In this document: in pieces, positions 1 through 8,751 of the stretch
How positions within the stretch are numbered: position 1 is the stretch's first letter
How the letters are laid out: each line of letters begins with the position of its first letter
NCBI RefSeq assembly: GCF_030409335.1
Contig: NZ_JAUFPN010000038.1
Location: 80,193 to 144,192 of the forward strand
Source: Paeniroseomonas aquatica
Lineage (GTDB): Bacteria > Pseudomonadota > Alphaproteobacteria > Acetobacterales > Acetobacteraceae
DNA: 64,000 bases
Direction: 5' to 3'
Translations under genes and position numbers: made by a program
Notes under the pieces: generated by a model
What the model saw: the letters and a program-made list of their open reading frames with translations, nothing else
Databases searched by the model: none
Told to the model about the DNA's origin: nothing

Positions 1-356
1 GCGCGGTTCTCGCCGGCGGTCACCAGCACCACCTCGGCCTGGCCGGCGACGATCGCCTCGGCGGCGTGCTTCAGCATCACCGCCGGCGTCGCCCCGCCCA
101 CCACGAGGGAGGCGTTGAAGCGCGGCTGCAGGCCGAGATACTCGCACAGCACCGAACCCAGCATGAAATAGGGCTCGGTGAAGGAATAGGCGGTCAGCAG
201 CCCGTCGATGTCCGACGGCTTCAGACCGGCATCGTCCAGCGCGCGCTTCGCCGCCTGGGCATTCAGCCCGAGTCCGGTCATGGCCGGCACCTTGCCGATG
301 TCGGATTCGCCGACGCCGACGATCGCCACCCGGTTCCGCAGGCTCGTCTCGCTCAT
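1..356 (-). CDS. Thiolase-like / lipid-transfer protein (N-terminal part, runs off window)
   Basis: The first 118 residues of a thiolase-superfamily protein; the rest lies beyond the left edge. It starts at the ATG at 354-356 (MSETSLRNRVAIVGVGESDI) and has the family pattern AIVGVGES, then DIDGLL, then the strand-helix region leading to AAEAIVAGQAEVVLVTAGENR. It resembles the non-condensing thiolase/SCP-x type proteins that usually work with a DUF35 partner, and a DUF35 gene lies just upstream (1540-1956). It is the last visible gene of the minus operon that starts at 4385. Likely role is carbon-carbon bond cleavage of a CoA thioester; the substrate is unknown. Confidence 0.8.
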   Translation of the reverse strand, partial: MSETSLRNRVAIVGVGESDIGKVPAMTGLGLNAQAAKRALDDAGLKPSDIDGLLTAYSFTEPYFMLGSVLCEYLGLQPRFNASLVVGGATPAVMLKHAAEAIVAGQAEVVLVTAGENR

Positions 357-393
357 CTTCCCGCTTCCTTGCCGCGGCGTCCCGTCGCGCCGT

Positions 394-1536
394 TCACAAC
401 CCGATCTCCCGCGCGATCAGCTGGCGCTGGATCTGCGAGGTCCCGCCGCCCACCGTGGAATTGCGCGCATCGCGCCAGTAGCGCTGCATGTCGTGGTCAT
501 AGGTGTAGGCATGCCCGCCCAGCACCTGCATCCCGAGCGTGGTCAGCCGCACCAGCATCTCCGACGCATGCAGCTTCGCCATGCTCGCCTCCCGCGCGCA
601 GGGCAGCCCCTGGTCGTAGCGCCAGGCGGCCAGCGCGGTCAGCCAGCGCGCCGCCTCCACCTCGGTCGCCGCGTCCGCCAGCGCATGGGCAAGCGCCTGG
701 AAGCGCCCGATCGGCTGGCCGAACTGCTCGCGCTCGCGCGCATAGGCCACCGCATCCTCCAGCGTCGCCAGCGCGCAGCCGAGATTGTAGGCGGCGATGG
801 TGATGCGCTCGCGCTCCAGGTGGCGGGTGACGTAGCGCCAGCCCTGGTTCGCCTCCCCGATCAGGGCCGAGCCGGGCAGCCGCACCTCGTCGAAGTAGAT
901 CTCGTTCAGCCCGATGATGTGCCGCCCAACCGTGTCGAGCCGGCGCATGGTGATGCCGGGCGCGTCGTTGGGCACCAGCAGCAGCGAGATGCCCTTGTGC
1001 TTCGGCGCGTCCGGATCGGTGCGCGCCACCAGGATGATGTGGTTGTCCCTGGCATGGGCGCCGGTGGAGAACAGCTTCTGCCCGCTCACCACCCAGTCGC
1101 CGCCGTCGCGCCGCGCGCGGGTCCGCAGGGACGCCGCGTCCGAACCCGATTGCGGCTCGGTCAGGCTGAAGGAGAGCTTGGCCTCCCCGCGCGCCACCCG
1201 CGGCAGCATCGCGCGCCGCATCTCCTCGGACGCGAAGTCGCCGAGGATCGCCGCCCCCCAGGCGATCAGCGCGATGCGCGAGGCGATGTCCATCGACGGG
1301 CGGGCGAGCTCCTCATAGACGATGGCGCAATCCTGCATCGGGCTGCCGAGGCCGCCATGGGCGGCGGGCACCACCATCGCCGGGAAGCCGGCCTCGACCA
1401 TCGCCGCGTGCAGCGTCTCGGGGAACTCGCCTTCGCGGTCCCAGCGGCGCACCGCCTCGCGCGGGCAGTGGCGGCGGACGAAGGCGGCCGCACTCTCGCG
1501 CAGCAGCCGCTGCTCCTCGGTGGGGGCGAAATCCAT
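394..1536 (-). CDS. Acyl-CoA dehydrogenase
   Basis: 380 residues, the usual length for FAD-dependent acyl-CoA dehydrogenases, which introduce the alpha-beta double bond in acyl-CoA thioesters. The N-terminal helical domain starts MDFAPTEEQRLLRESAAAFVRR. The signature LTEPQSGSDAASLRTRA lies in the middle beta domain and the C-terminal helical domain ends with the typical GGGTSQIQRQLIAREIGL. It starts 3 bases after the stop of the DUF35 gene upstream, so both are in one operon. Substrate is inferred only as a CoA thioester from the neighbouring hydratases, SDR and thiolase-like gene. Confidence 0.93.
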   Translation of the reverse strand: MDFAPTEEQRLLRESAAAFVRRHCPREAVRRWDREGEFPETLHAAMVEAGFPAMVVPAAHGGLGSPMQDCAIVYEELARPSMDIASRIALIAWGAAILGDFASEEMRRAMLPRVARGEAKLSFSLTEPQSGSDAASLRTRARRDGGDWVVSGQKLFSTGAHARDNHIILVARTDPDAPKHKGISLLLVPNDAPGITMRRLDTVGRHIIGLNEIYFDEVRLPGSALIGEANQGWRYVTRHLERERITIAAYNLGCALATLEDAVAYAREREQFGQPIGRFQALAHALADAATEVEAARWLTALAAWRYDQGLPCAREASMAKLHASEMLVRLTTLGMQVLGGHAYTYDHDMQRYWRDARNSTVGGGTSQIQRQLIAREIGL

Positions 1537-1539
1537 CGC

Positions 1540-1956
1540 TCAGCCCCGGCCGCCGGCGCGGCGGAACTGCGGCACGGCGGCGCCCTCGCCGCGATCCTCG
1601 AAGCAGACCGCGACGGCATCGCCGATCGCCGTGTCGAGCGCATCATCGCCGAGGATGTTGGCCATCATGCGCGGGCCTTCCTCAAGGTCGATCAGCGCCA
1701 CCACATAGGGCACGCGCGGGGCGAAGGCGGCAAGCGGCGCGCGGCGGATGATCGTGAAGCTGTGCACCGTGCCGCGGCCCGTGGCCTCGACCCAGCGCAG
1801 GGCGGCGGACCAGCAGGCGGGGCACAAATGGCGCGGCATGAAATGCGTCTGGCCGCAGGCATCGCAGCGGCGGATCAGCAGCCGCCCCTCCCGCGCGCCC
1901 TGCCAGTAGGGGGCGGAATCGGCGTTGACGACGGGGCTCGGCAGCGTTTCGGTCAT
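1540..1956 (-). CDS. Zn-ribbon OB-fold protein (DUF35)
   Basis: 138 residues. An N-terminal rubredoxin-like zinc ribbon is visible (CDACGQ then CPAC, about residues 31-50), followed by an OB-fold with VHSFTIIRRAP. DUF35 proteins are partners of thiolase-fold enzymes; in steroid side-chain degradation a DUF35 domain is needed by the retro-aldolase Ltp2. The gene lies between an enoyl-CoA hydratase and an acyl-CoA dehydrogenase, with the thiolase-like gene ending the visible operon, so it probably partners that protein. A second thiolase/DUF35 pair is encoded on the plus strand at 7178-8751. Confidence 0.88.
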   Translation of the reverse strand: MTETLPSPVVNADSAPYWQGAREGRLLIRRCDACGQTHFMPRHLCPACWSAALRWVEATGRGTVHSFTIIRRAPLAAFAPRVPYVVALIDLEEGPRMMANILGDDALDTAIGDAVAVCFEDRGEGAAVPQFRRAGGRG

Positions 1957-1977
1957 GCTCTCGGGTTCCTGTCGGGC

Positions 1978-2790
1978 TCAGCGGCGCGCCGCGGCGGCGG
2001 CGGCCGGGAAATCGGCGGGCCGGCGGTCGAGCATCGCCGCCAGCCCCTCGCGGAACTCGGGGTTGGACATGGCCAGCGCCTGGCCCAGCCCCTCATAGGC
2101 GAACATCTCGTCGAGGCTGCTCTCGAAGCTGCGCGCCATCAGGATCTTGGCGAGGCCCATCACCTCCGCCGGACCGGAAGCGAGGCGCTGCGCCTCGGCG
2201 AGTCCCGCCGCGTCGAGTTCGGCATCGGGCACCACGCGGCCGACCAGGCCGATCGCCAGCGCCTCGGCCGCCGTCAGGCTGCCGCCGCCGAACAGGAAAT
2301 CCTTGGCGCGCGCCATGCCGATCAGCCGCGGCAGCGTGTACATCATGCCGATGTCGGGAATCGCGCCGAGGCGGAAGAAGCCGGCCATGAACACCGCGCC
2401 CTCGGCGGCGATCAGCCGGTCGCCGGTGAGCGCGAGGCCCATCCCGCCACCCACCGCATGGCCGTTGACGCCGATCACCACCGGCTTCTCGAGCGTCATC
2501 AGCGGCACCAGCCAGCGGCCGAGGCGGCGGAAGCGGCGATGCACCGGCCAGGGAGCGCTGGCCTCGCGCAGCATCCGCAGGTCGCCGCCGGCGCAGAAGC
2601 TCGGCCCCGCGCCGGTGAGATAGACCGCGCGCACGGCGGGGTCGGCTTCGGCTTCCTCGACCGCGGCGCCGAGCGCGACGCGCATCGGCTCGTCGAGCCC
2701 GTTGCGGTTCTTCGGATTGTCGAGCCGCAGCACCAGCACCGCGCCCTCGCGCCGCCGCCTGACCAGCTCCCCGGCCGGATCGGTGCTCAT
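1978..2790 (-). CDS. Enoyl-CoA hydratase/isomerase family protein
   Basis: 270 residues of the crotonase family, counted from the ATG at 2788-2790, which has GGGAGGG about 7-13 bases upstream. A longer reading from 2826 would overlap the SDR stop and is less likely. Oxyanion-hole segments are visible: GAGPSFCAGGDLRML near residue 60 and VIGVNGHAVGGGMGLALTGD near residue 105. The family hydrates or isomerises enoyl-CoA. The C-terminal part ends in low-complexity alanine/arginine. It is the third gene of the minus operon and follows the SDR with a 22-base gap. Confidence 0.9.
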   Translation of the reverse strand: MSTDPAGELVRRRREGAVLVLRLDNPKNRNGLDEPMRVALGAAVEEAEADPAVRAVYLTGAGPSFCAGGDLRMLREASAPWPVHRRFRRLGRWLVPLMTLEKPVVIGVNGHAVGGGMGLALTGDRLIAAEGAVFMAGFFRLGAIPDIGMMYTLPRLIGMARAKDFLFGGGSLTAAEALAIGLVGRVVPDAELDAAGLAEAQRLASGPAEVMGLAKILMARSFESSLDEMFAYEGLGQALAMSNPEFREGLAAMLDRRPADFPAAAAAARR

Positions 2791-2812
2791 GGCCTTGCCC
2801 TCCCTGTCCGCG

Positions 2813-3607
2813 TTACGCCGCGACATGCTTCAGCCAGCGCCCGCCATCGACGACGAGGTTCTCCCCGGTCACATAGGCGGCGAGCGGCGAGGCGAGGAAC
2901 ACCGCGGCATGGGCGACATCCTCGGTCCGCCCGAAGCGGCCGAGCGCGGTGCGCCGGCGCTCCAGCTCCGCCACCCCGCGGTCCTCGTAGAGCCGGCGCA
3001 CCCCTTCGGTGTCGGCGATCGGCCCGGGCGAGATGGTGTTGCTGCGGATGCCGTCCGGCCCCCATTCCACCGCCAGGCTGCGGCTGAGCGAGAGGATGCC
3101 CGCCTTGGCCGCCGCTGCATGGGCCGCCCCCGGCCAGCCCGACAGCGCGTTCATGGTGATGATGCTGATGATCCGCCCGCCGCCGCGCGACGCCTTGAGA
3201 GCGGCATAGGCGGCGCGGCAGCAATGGAAGGTGCCGTTGAGGTCGATGTCCACCACCGTCTTCCAGCCATTGGCCGACAGGCCGGCGGTGGGGCAGAAGA
3301 AGTTGCCGGCGGCGTTGTTCACCAGGATGTCGAGCGCGCCGAAGCGTTCGACCGTGCGCGTCACCGCCTCGTGCACCTGCTCGTAGGAGCGCACATCAGC
3401 CTGGAAGGCGGCGACCTCCGCGCCCTCGGCGGCGAGGCGCGCCGCCGCGGCATCGAGCGTCGCCTGCCTGCGGCTGGCGATCACCACCCGCGCGCCGAGC
3501 CGGGCATAGGCGGAGGCGATGGCGAAGCCGATGCCGCTGCCGCCGCCGGTGACGAAGGCCACCTGGTCGGCGAGCAGCCCGGGCGCGAAGGCGGTGCCGG
3601 CGAGCAT
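2813..3607 (-). CDS. Short-chain dehydrogenase/reductase (dienoyl-CoA reductase-like)
   Basis: 264 residues from the ATG at 3605-3607; the longer upstream reading overlaps the preceding gene and is low-complexity. The Rossmann motif TGGGSGIG is near residue 20 and NNAAGNF near residue 95. The active-site region GWPGAAHAAAAKAGI has Ala where classical SDRs have Tyr of YxxxK, a feature also seen in 2,4-dienoyl-CoA reductase-like SDRs. The ending DGGRWLKH fits that group. It sits between two hydratase genes, so an acyl-CoA substrate is likely. The start is 1 base from the stop of the preceding hydratase. Confidence 0.85.
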   Translation of the reverse strand: MLAGTAFAPGLLADQVAFVTGGGSGIGFAIASAYARLGARVVIASRRQATLDAAAARLAAEGAEVAAFQADVRSYEQVHEAVTRTVERFGALDILVNNAAGNFFCPTAGLSANGWKTVVDIDLNGTFHCCRAAYAALKASRGGGRIISIITMNALSGWPGAAHAAAAKAGILSLSRSLAVEWGPDGIRSNTISPGPIADTEGVRRLYEDRGVAELERRRTALGRFGRTEDVAHAAVFLASPLAAYVTGENLVVDGGRWLKHVAA

Positions 3608-3608
3608 G

Positions 3609-4385
3609 TCAGGATCCCTTGCGCGGCGCGGATTGCCGCCGGCGGGCGGCGGCCAGCGCGGCGCGGTGCGAGGCGGTGGTGGTGGCGAGGGCGAAGGCGT
3701 CCGCCTCATGCGCCAGCGCATTGTCGAGGCCCTGGCCCCAGCGCTGGCGGCACAGCGACTTGGTCAGCGCCAGCGCCTCGCGCGGCAGCGCCGCGACCTC
3801 CTGCGCCAGCGCCAGCGCCGCGGCGTCGAAGCCGGCCACCGGCGCCACCCGCCGCGTCAGGCCGAGCCGCCGCGCCTCCTCGGCCGGCAGGGTGCCGCCG
3901 GTCAGCAGCAGGTCGAGCGCGACCGCGCCGCCGAGGCGCGCCTGCAGCAGGAAGGCGGCGCCGCCATCGGGCACGATGCCCAGATGCACGAAGGGAAAGC
4001 CGAGCCGCGCATCCTCGGCGAGTAGCAGGATGTCGGCGGCGAGCGCGAGCGAGGCGCCGCCGCCGAAGGCCGCGCCCTGCACCGCCGCGACCACGACCTT
4101 GTCCATGCGGATCAGCGCGAGGTGCTGCGCCTGCGCGAGCAGGATGCGCTCGCGCCAGGCGAAGGGATCCTCGGGCATGTCGTCGAGATCGGCGCCGGCG
4201 CAGAAGGCGCGGCCCTCCCCGCGCAGCAGCAGCACGGCGATGCCGGGGTCGGCGGCGACCTCGCGCAGCCGCGCGGCGATGGCGTGGCGCATCGCCGCGG
4301 AGAGCGCGTTGAGCCGGTCGGGCCGGCACAGCCGCAGCACCGCCACGGCGCCGTCGCGTTCGAGCACGACACCCTCCGCGCTCAT
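3609..4385 (-). CDS. Enoyl-CoA hydratase/isomerase family protein
   Basis: 258 residues, normal crotonase length, from the ATG at 4383-4385; longer upstream readings are arginine-rich and run into the promoter region. Key segments are GEGRAFCAGADLDDMP (first oxyanion NH) and VVAAVQGAAFGGGASLALAADILL (second). GIVPDGGAAFLLQARLG matches the region that carries the catalytic acids in the family. It is the first gene of the minus operon, about 100 bases downstream of a near-perfect sigma-54 element at 4487-4502. Its stop is separated from the SDR start by one base. Confidence 0.9.
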   Translation of the reverse strand: MSAEGVVLERDGAVAVLRLCRPDRLNALSAAMRHAIAARLREVAADPGIAVLLLRGEGRAFCAGADLDDMPEDPFAWRERILLAQAQHLALIRMDKVVVAAVQGAAFGGGASLALAADILLLAEDARLGFPFVHLGIVPDGGAAFLLQARLGGAVALDLLLTGGTLPAEEARRLGLTRRVAPVAGFDAAALALAQEVAALPREALALTKSLCRQRWGQGLDNALAHEADAFALATTTASHRAALAAARRRQSAPRKGS

Positions 4386-4486
4386 GGCGCGCCGCCTCCA
4401 TCGCGCTGATCTTGGCGCATGGCTGTTCCTCCCGCGGTGCAGGACGTCGCCGTCGCGGCGCGCGCCATGCCTCCGGGGATGAACGC

Positions 4487-4502
4487 AGCAATGCATGTGC
4501 CA
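4487..4502 (-). promoter_or_regulatory. Sigma-54 (-24/-12) promoter for the minus catabolic operon
   Basis: On the minus strand the sequence is TGGCACATGCATTGCT, with GG and GC separated by exactly 10 bases. The consensus is TGGCACG-N4-TTGCW, so only the seventh base differs. It lies about 100 bases upstream of the hydratase start at 4385. Confidence 0.75.
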
Positions 4503-4563
4503 GCGGCGCTGGCCGCCGCATCCGGGCCATCGCATGCCTTCGCGCCTCCCGCATTGTCGGCGT

Positions 4564-4582
4564 CGCGGACATGATGTCCGCG
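4564..4582. promoter_or_regulatory. Palindrome between divergent sigma-54 promoters, candidate activator site
   Basis: A perfect 9-1-9 palindrome, CGCGGACATGATGTCCGCG, lies between the two divergent sigma-54 elements. Its centre is about 72 bases from one -24 box and 103 from the other, normal distances for upstream activating sequences of sigma-54 activators. GGACA/TGTCC half-sites recur next to the activator gene at 16785-16822. Binding by that activator is inferred. Confidence 0.6.
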
Positions 4583-4674
4583 CCGCGCGCAGCGCGCCAT
4601 CGCGCCCCGGGGGTTGCGCGCGCGATGGCGCGGCGTGATACTGCCGCGCCGTCGCATCGATGCCGCGAGGACGC

Positions 4675-4690
4675 TGGCACGCCGCGCGCA
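4675..4690 (+). promoter_or_regulatory. Sigma-54-like promoter for the plus catabolic operon
   Basis: TGGCACGCCGCGCGCA has the seven-base -24 block TGGCACG, a 10-base GG-to-GC spacing and a final GCA, but lacks the TT of the -12 TTGC. It is about 135 bases upstream of the acyl-CoA dehydrogenase start at 4826 and is the only good promoter-like element seen there. Confidence 0.55.
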
Positions 4691-4825
4691 AGGCACGCCG
4701 CGCAAGACGGGCCGCGCGCATGGCGCCGGGGGCGATGGCAGGCCGGCGCCGCCCGGGCGGGACGGGATGCGGCGTGCGGGGCGGCGGTCCGGCACGCGGA
4801 CTGGAACAATGAGCGGAGGAACTCC

Positions 4826-6043
4826 ATGGATTTGACGCTGACCCCGAAACACCGCGCGCTGCGCGACGAGGTCGATGCCTTCATCGCCGCGCATCGCGAC
4901 GCCGCACCGCGCCCGGGCGGCGGGCGCAAGCGGCCCGACCGCAAGGCGCTGGACTGGCAGGCGCTGCTGCTCGAGCACGGCTATTTCGCGCGCACCATCC
5001 CGCGCGAATACGGCGGCTTCGGCGCGCCGCACGACGTCATCGAACTGGCGATCATCGCCGATGCCTTCAGCCGCGCCGGCATCTCGCCAGGCATCCACAA
5101 CCAGGGCATCAGCATGCTGGTGCCGACGCTGCTCGAGGTCGGCACCGAGGAGCAGAAGCGGCGCTGGATCGGTCCGACCATCCGCGGCGAGGTCATCTGG
5201 TGCCAGGGCTATTCGGAGCCCGGCTCGGGCTCCGACCTCGCCGCCGCGCAGACCCGCGCCGCGGTCGAGGACGGGCATTTCGTCATCAACGGCCAGAAGA
5301 TCTGGACCAGCTCGGCGCATTTCGCCGACATGATGTTCCTGCTCTGCCGCACCGAGCCCGACAAGTCGAAGCATGCCGGCCTGTCCTACCTGCTGCTGCC
5401 GATGAACACGCCGGGGATCGAGGTGCGCCCGCTGCGGACCATGACCGGCCGCGCCGAGTTCAACGAGACCTTCTTCACCGACGTGCGCGTGCCGGTGGAC
5501 CAGATCGTCATGGGCCGCGGCGACGGCTGGCACGTCGCCAACGTCACGCTCAAGTATGAGCGGATGCTGCTCGGCGATCCCAACAAGCTGCAGCAGCGGC
5601 TCGAGGCGATCCGCCGCATGATGGAGCAGCCGGGCGCCGACGGCGCGCGCCTGCTCGACCGCGCGGAATGGCGCGACCGCCTGCTGCGCCTACAGGGCGA
5701 GGTGATCGCGGCGCGCAACCACAACATGCGCCTGCTGACGGAAACCGCCGAAGGGGTGGATTCGGGCCTCGGGCGCTTCATCGTGAAGTATCACGGCACC
5801 ATGCTCGGGCACCGGCTCGCCTCGCTGGCACTCGACGTCATGGGCAGCACCGGCCTGCTCTACGAACCGCAGGGCGAAGTGGCCGAGGACGATCCCGCCA
5901 CCACCTGGCAGATCGACTACATGTACGACATCGGCCTCATCATCGGCGGCGGGTCGTCGAACATCCAGAAGAACATCATCGGCGAGCGCGGCCTCGGCCT
6001 GCCGCGCGAGCCCAAGGCGGCGGTGCCGGCGGGGAGGAACTGA
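4826..6043 (+). CDS. Acyl-CoA dehydrogenase (first of a tandem pair)
   Basis: 405 residues from the ATG at 4826, preceded by GCGGAGGA at 4813-4820. The family signature is YSEPGSGSDLAAAQTRA (about residues 130-146), followed by GQKIWTSSAHFADMMFLLCRT; the C-terminal end is IIGGGSSNIQKNIIGERGLGLPR. It is slightly longer than average. The next gene is a second, quite different acyl-CoA dehydrogenase only one base downstream. Such pairs form heteromeric enzymes (ChsE1/ChsE2 type) in steroid side-chain breakdown; a heteromer here is inferred from arrangement. Confidence 0.92.
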   Translation: MDLTLTPKHRALRDEVDAFIAAHRDAAPRPGGGRKRPDRKALDWQALLLEHGYFARTIPREYGGFGAPHDVIELAIIADAFSRAGISPGIHNQGISMLVPTLLEVGTEEQKRRWIGPTIRGEVIWCQGYSEPGSGSDLAAAQTRAAVEDGHFVINGQKIWTSSAHFADMMFLLCRTEPDKSKHAGLSYLLLPMNTPGIEVRPLRTMTGRAEFNETFFTDVRVPVDQIVMGRGDGWHVANVTLKYERMLLGDPNKLQQRLEAIRRMMEQPGADGARLLDRAEWRDRLLRLQGEVIAARNHNMRLLTETAEGVDSGLGRFIVKYHGTMLGHRLASLALDVMGSTGLLYEPQGEVAEDDPATTWQIDYMYDIGLIIGGGSSNIQKNIIGERGLGLPREPKAAVPAGRN

Positions 6044-6044
6044 G

Positions 6045-7142
6045 ATGCGGTTCGGATTGACGGAAGACCAGGGACTGTTCGGCCGCTCGCTGCGCGGCTT
6101 CCTCGCCGACCGGCTGCCGCTCGACGCGCTGCGCCGCCTCGCCGAGCCCGGCACCGGCTTCGATGCCGAGCTGTGGCGCGGCCTCGGCGAGCTCGGCCTG
6201 CACGGGCTGCTGGTGCCCGAGGAGCATGGCGGGGCCGGGCTCGGCATGCTCGACGCCGCGCTGGCGGCCGAGGCGCTCGGCTACCACGCCGCGCCCGCGC
6301 CCTTCGCGGCGGCGCTGGTGATGGCCGTGCAGGCCTTCCGCAGCGCCGGCGACGCCGAGCAGCAGCGCCAGTGGCTGCCGCGCATCGCCGCGGGGCAGGC
6401 GCGCATCGGCCTCGGCTTCGCGGGGCTGGCGGGGCAGACCGGCCGGGCGGCGCTGCGCCTTGAGGGCGGGCGCCTGTCCGGCGCGCTGGACGGGCTGATG
6501 GATGGCGGCGACGCCACCCATTTCCTCGCCTACCTGCCCGATGGCCGCGCCGCGCTGATCGAGGCCGGCGCCCCGGGCGTCACCGCCACGCTGCGGCGGA
6601 GCGTGGACCGCACCCGCGCGCTGGTGGACCTCGACCTCGCCGGGGCGGCGCCGGTGGCGCTGCTGCAATCCTCGAACGATCCGCTCGCCGCGGCGCGGCG
6701 GGTGCGCGACGCGGGGCGGGTGGTGCTGGCAGCCGACACGCTCGGCGCCGCGCAGAACATGCTCGACCGCGCCGTGGCCTATGCCAATGAGCGGGTGCAA
6801 TTCGGCCGCGTCATCGGCAGCTTCCAGGGCGTGAAGTACATGTGCGCCGACATGGCGACCATGCTCGAGCCGTGCCGCGCCATGGTGTGGTATGCCGCCT
6901 ACGCGCAGGACGCGGTGCCGGAGGAAGCCGCTATGGCCGCCTCCCACGCCAAGGCCCATCTGGCCGAGGTCGGGCGCGAGGTCGCGCGGCTGGCGACCGA
7001 GGTGCATGGCGGCATGGGTTTCACCGACCTGCTCGGGCTGCACTACCAGTTCAAGCGCATCACTTTCGACCGGCAGGCCCTCGGGGGGCCCGAGCGCTGC
7101 CGGCACGACGCGGCGGTGGCGCAGGGCTGGATCGCCGCCTGA
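6045..7142 (+). CDS. Acyl-CoA dehydrogenase (second of a tandem pair)
   Basis: 365 residues, starting one base after the stop of the first dehydrogenase with GGGGAGGAA just upstream. The N-terminal domain starts MRFGLTEDQGLFGRSLRGFLADRLP. The middle domain is degenerate: the usual TEP-GSGSD motif is replaced by LGFAGLAGQTGRAALRLE. That suggests a subunit with reduced substrate or FAD contacts, as in heteromeric dehydrogenases where only one half-site is complete. RVQFGRVIGSFQGVKYMCADM and HGGMGFTDLLGLHYQFKR are conserved C-terminal segments. Confidence 0.9.
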   Translation: MRFGLTEDQGLFGRSLRGFLADRLPLDALRRLAEPGTGFDAELWRGLGELGLHGLLVPEEHGGAGLGMLDAALAAEALGYHAAPAPFAAALVMAVQAFRSAGDAEQQRQWLPRIAAGQARIGLGFAGLAGQTGRAALRLEGGRLSGALDGLMDGGDATHFLAYLPDGRAALIEAGAPGVTATLRRSVDRTRALVDLDLAGAAPVALLQSSNDPLAAARRVRDAGRVVLAADTLGAAQNMLDRAVAYANERVQFGRVIGSFQGVKYMCADMATMLEPCRAMVWYAAYAQDAVPEEAAMAASHAKAHLAEVGREVARLATEVHGGMGFTDLLGLHYQFKRITFDRQALGGPERCRHDAAVAQGWIAA

Positions 7143-7177
7143 GCCTGCATTTCCGCGAAGATTGAAGGAGGATAGCC

Positions 7178-8326
7178 ATGTCATTGTGCGAAAAGGGCGC
7201 GATCACCGGGGTGGGCGAAACCGCCTATTCCCGGGAATCGGGCCGCAGCGTGCTGTCACTGCAGCTCGAGGCCTCGCTGAAGGCGATCGAGGATGCCGGT
7301 CTCAAGCCGACCGACATCGACGGCCTGATCCCCTATTCCACGGGGGTCGTCGCCGAGGATTTCATCACCAATCTCGGCCTGCCCGACCTGCGTTTCTCGG
7401 CGACGACGCCGCTCGGCGGGGCAAGCTGCGTCGCCGCGGTGCAATGCGCCATCGCCGCGATCGCCGCGGGCATCTGCAACCATGTGCTGATCCCGGTCGG
7501 GCGCAACGGCGCCTCGCAGGGGCGCATCGGGACGCGGGTGCAGCACATGCCGCAGTTCCGCCTGGTCGGCGAGTTCGAGATGCCGCTCGGCGCCATCGCG
7601 CCGGCGCAGCTCTACGCGCCGATGGCGCGCCGGCACATGGAGCTCTACGGCACCACCAGCCGCCAGCTCGGCGAGATCGCGGTCTCAACGCGCGCCAACG
7701 CCATTCTCAACGGCAACGCCGTCATGACGAAGCCGATGTCGATCGAGGACCACCAGGCCTCGCGCATGATCTCCGACCCCTTCCGGCTGTTCGACTGCAG
7801 CCTCGAGAGCGACGGCTCCTGCGCCATTGTTGTCAGCGGCGCCGAGCGCGCACGCGACCTGCGCAAGCCGCCGGTGATGGTGATGGGCATCGCCGAAGGC
7901 CATCCGGACTCTCCCAGCGTCATCACCCAGCGCCCGGATATGACGCGCCTAGGCATCGCCAAGGCGGCGCCGCGCGCCTTCGAGATGGCCGGCGTCAAGC
8001 ACGACGACATCGACGTGGCCGAGATCTACGACTGCTTCACCTACATCGTGATGTGCCAGCTCGAGGATCTGGGCTTCTGCAAGAAGGGCGAGGGCGGCCC
8101 CTTCGTCGAGAGCGGCGCGATCCGCCTCGGCGGCAAGCTGCCGGTCAACACCCATGGCGGCCTGCTCAGCCAGGCGCACATGGTGGGCATGAACCACATC
8201 GCGGAGCTGGTGCGCCAGCTGCGCGGAGAGGCCGGCAAGGCCCAGGTGCGCGACGCCGAGATCGGCCTCGTCACCGGCTATGGCGACATGGGCGACGGCT
8301 CCGTCGCCATCATGAGGAGGGGATGA
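7178..8326 (+). CDS. Thiolase-superfamily protein (SCP-x/Ltp2 aldolase-like)
   Basis: 382 residues. It opens with a shortened thiolase N-terminus, GAITGVGETAYSRES, then DIDGLIPYSTG and LGGASCVAAVQCAIAAIAAG. The C-terminal part has AEIYDCFTYIV and NTHGGLLSQAHMVGMNHIAELVRQLRG, typical of the lipid-transfer/thiolase branch whose members act with a DUF35 partner. Its stop overlaps the DUF35 start in ATGATGA at 8323-8329, so the two are translationally coupled. A thiolytic or retro-aldol cleavage of a hydroxyacyl-CoA side chain is the likely reaction; the substrate is not readable from sequence. Confidence 0.87.
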   Translation: MSLCEKGAITGVGETAYSRESGRSVLSLQLEASLKAIEDAGLKPTDIDGLIPYSTGVVAEDFITNLGLPDLRFSATTPLGGASCVAAVQCAIAAIAAGICNHVLIPVGRNGASQGRIGTRVQHMPQFRLVGEFEMPLGAIAPAQLYAPMARRHMELYGTTSRQLGEIAVSTRANAILNGNAVMTKPMSIEDHQASRMISDPFRLFDCSLESDGSCAIVVSGAERARDLRKPPVMVMGIAEGHPDSPSVITQRPDMTRLGIAKAAPRAFEMAGVKHDDIDVAEIYDCFTYIVMCQLEDLGFCKKGEGGPFVESGAIRLGGKLPVNTHGGLLSQAHMVGMNHIAELVRQLRGEAGKAQVRDAEIGLVTGYGDMGDGSVAIMRRG

Positions 8327-8751
8327 TGAGCGCGACCGGAACCTACAACAAGCTCGTCCCCGAGCCGACGCCGCACAGCGCGCCCTATTGGGAAGGGCTG
8401 AACCGGCGCAAGCTGCTGCTGCAGAAGTGCTGCGGCTGCGGCAGGATCCGCCACTATCCGCAGCCCATGTGCCCGTCCTGCCATTCGACGGAGGTGGAAT
8501 GGGTCGAGGCCAGCGGCCGCGGCGTGATCCATAGCTGGACCATCACCCACCACGCCTTCCATCCCGGCGTGCGCGACGACCTGCCTTATACCCTCGCCAC
8601 GGTGGATCTCGACGAAGGCGTGCGGATGCTCGCGCAGCTGCGCGCGGTGCCGGCCGAGAAGCTGCGGATCGGCCTGCCCGTGCGCGTGGATTACGAGACG
8701 GTGAAGGACGGCCTCACCCTGCCCTACCTTGTCCCGGGAGAGCCGGCATGA
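8323..8751 (+). CDS. Zn-ribbon OB-fold protein (DUF35)
   Basis: 142 residues starting at the ATG at 8323, overlapping the thiolase stop, with GAGGAGGGG upstream. The zinc ribbon is CCGCGRIRHYPQPMCPSC (about residues 37-54), followed by an OB-fold with GVIHSWTITHHAFHPGV. It is the partner type needed by Ltp2-like aldolases. Its end overlaps the next gene by four bases (ATGA at 8748). Confidence 0.9.
   Translation: MMSATGTYNKLVPEPTPHSAPYWEGLNRRKLLLQKCCGCGRIRHYPQPMCPSCHSTEVEWVEASGRGVIHSWTITHHAFHPGVRDDLPYTLATVDLDEGVRMLAQLRAVPAEKLRIGLPVRVDYETVKDGLTLPYLVPGEPA

Noticed and set aside
208..3087. A 959-codon plus-strand open frame over the left catabolic operon
   Set aside because: It is His/Arg/Gly-rich and antisense to four well-supported genes; a GC-skew shadow with no family features.
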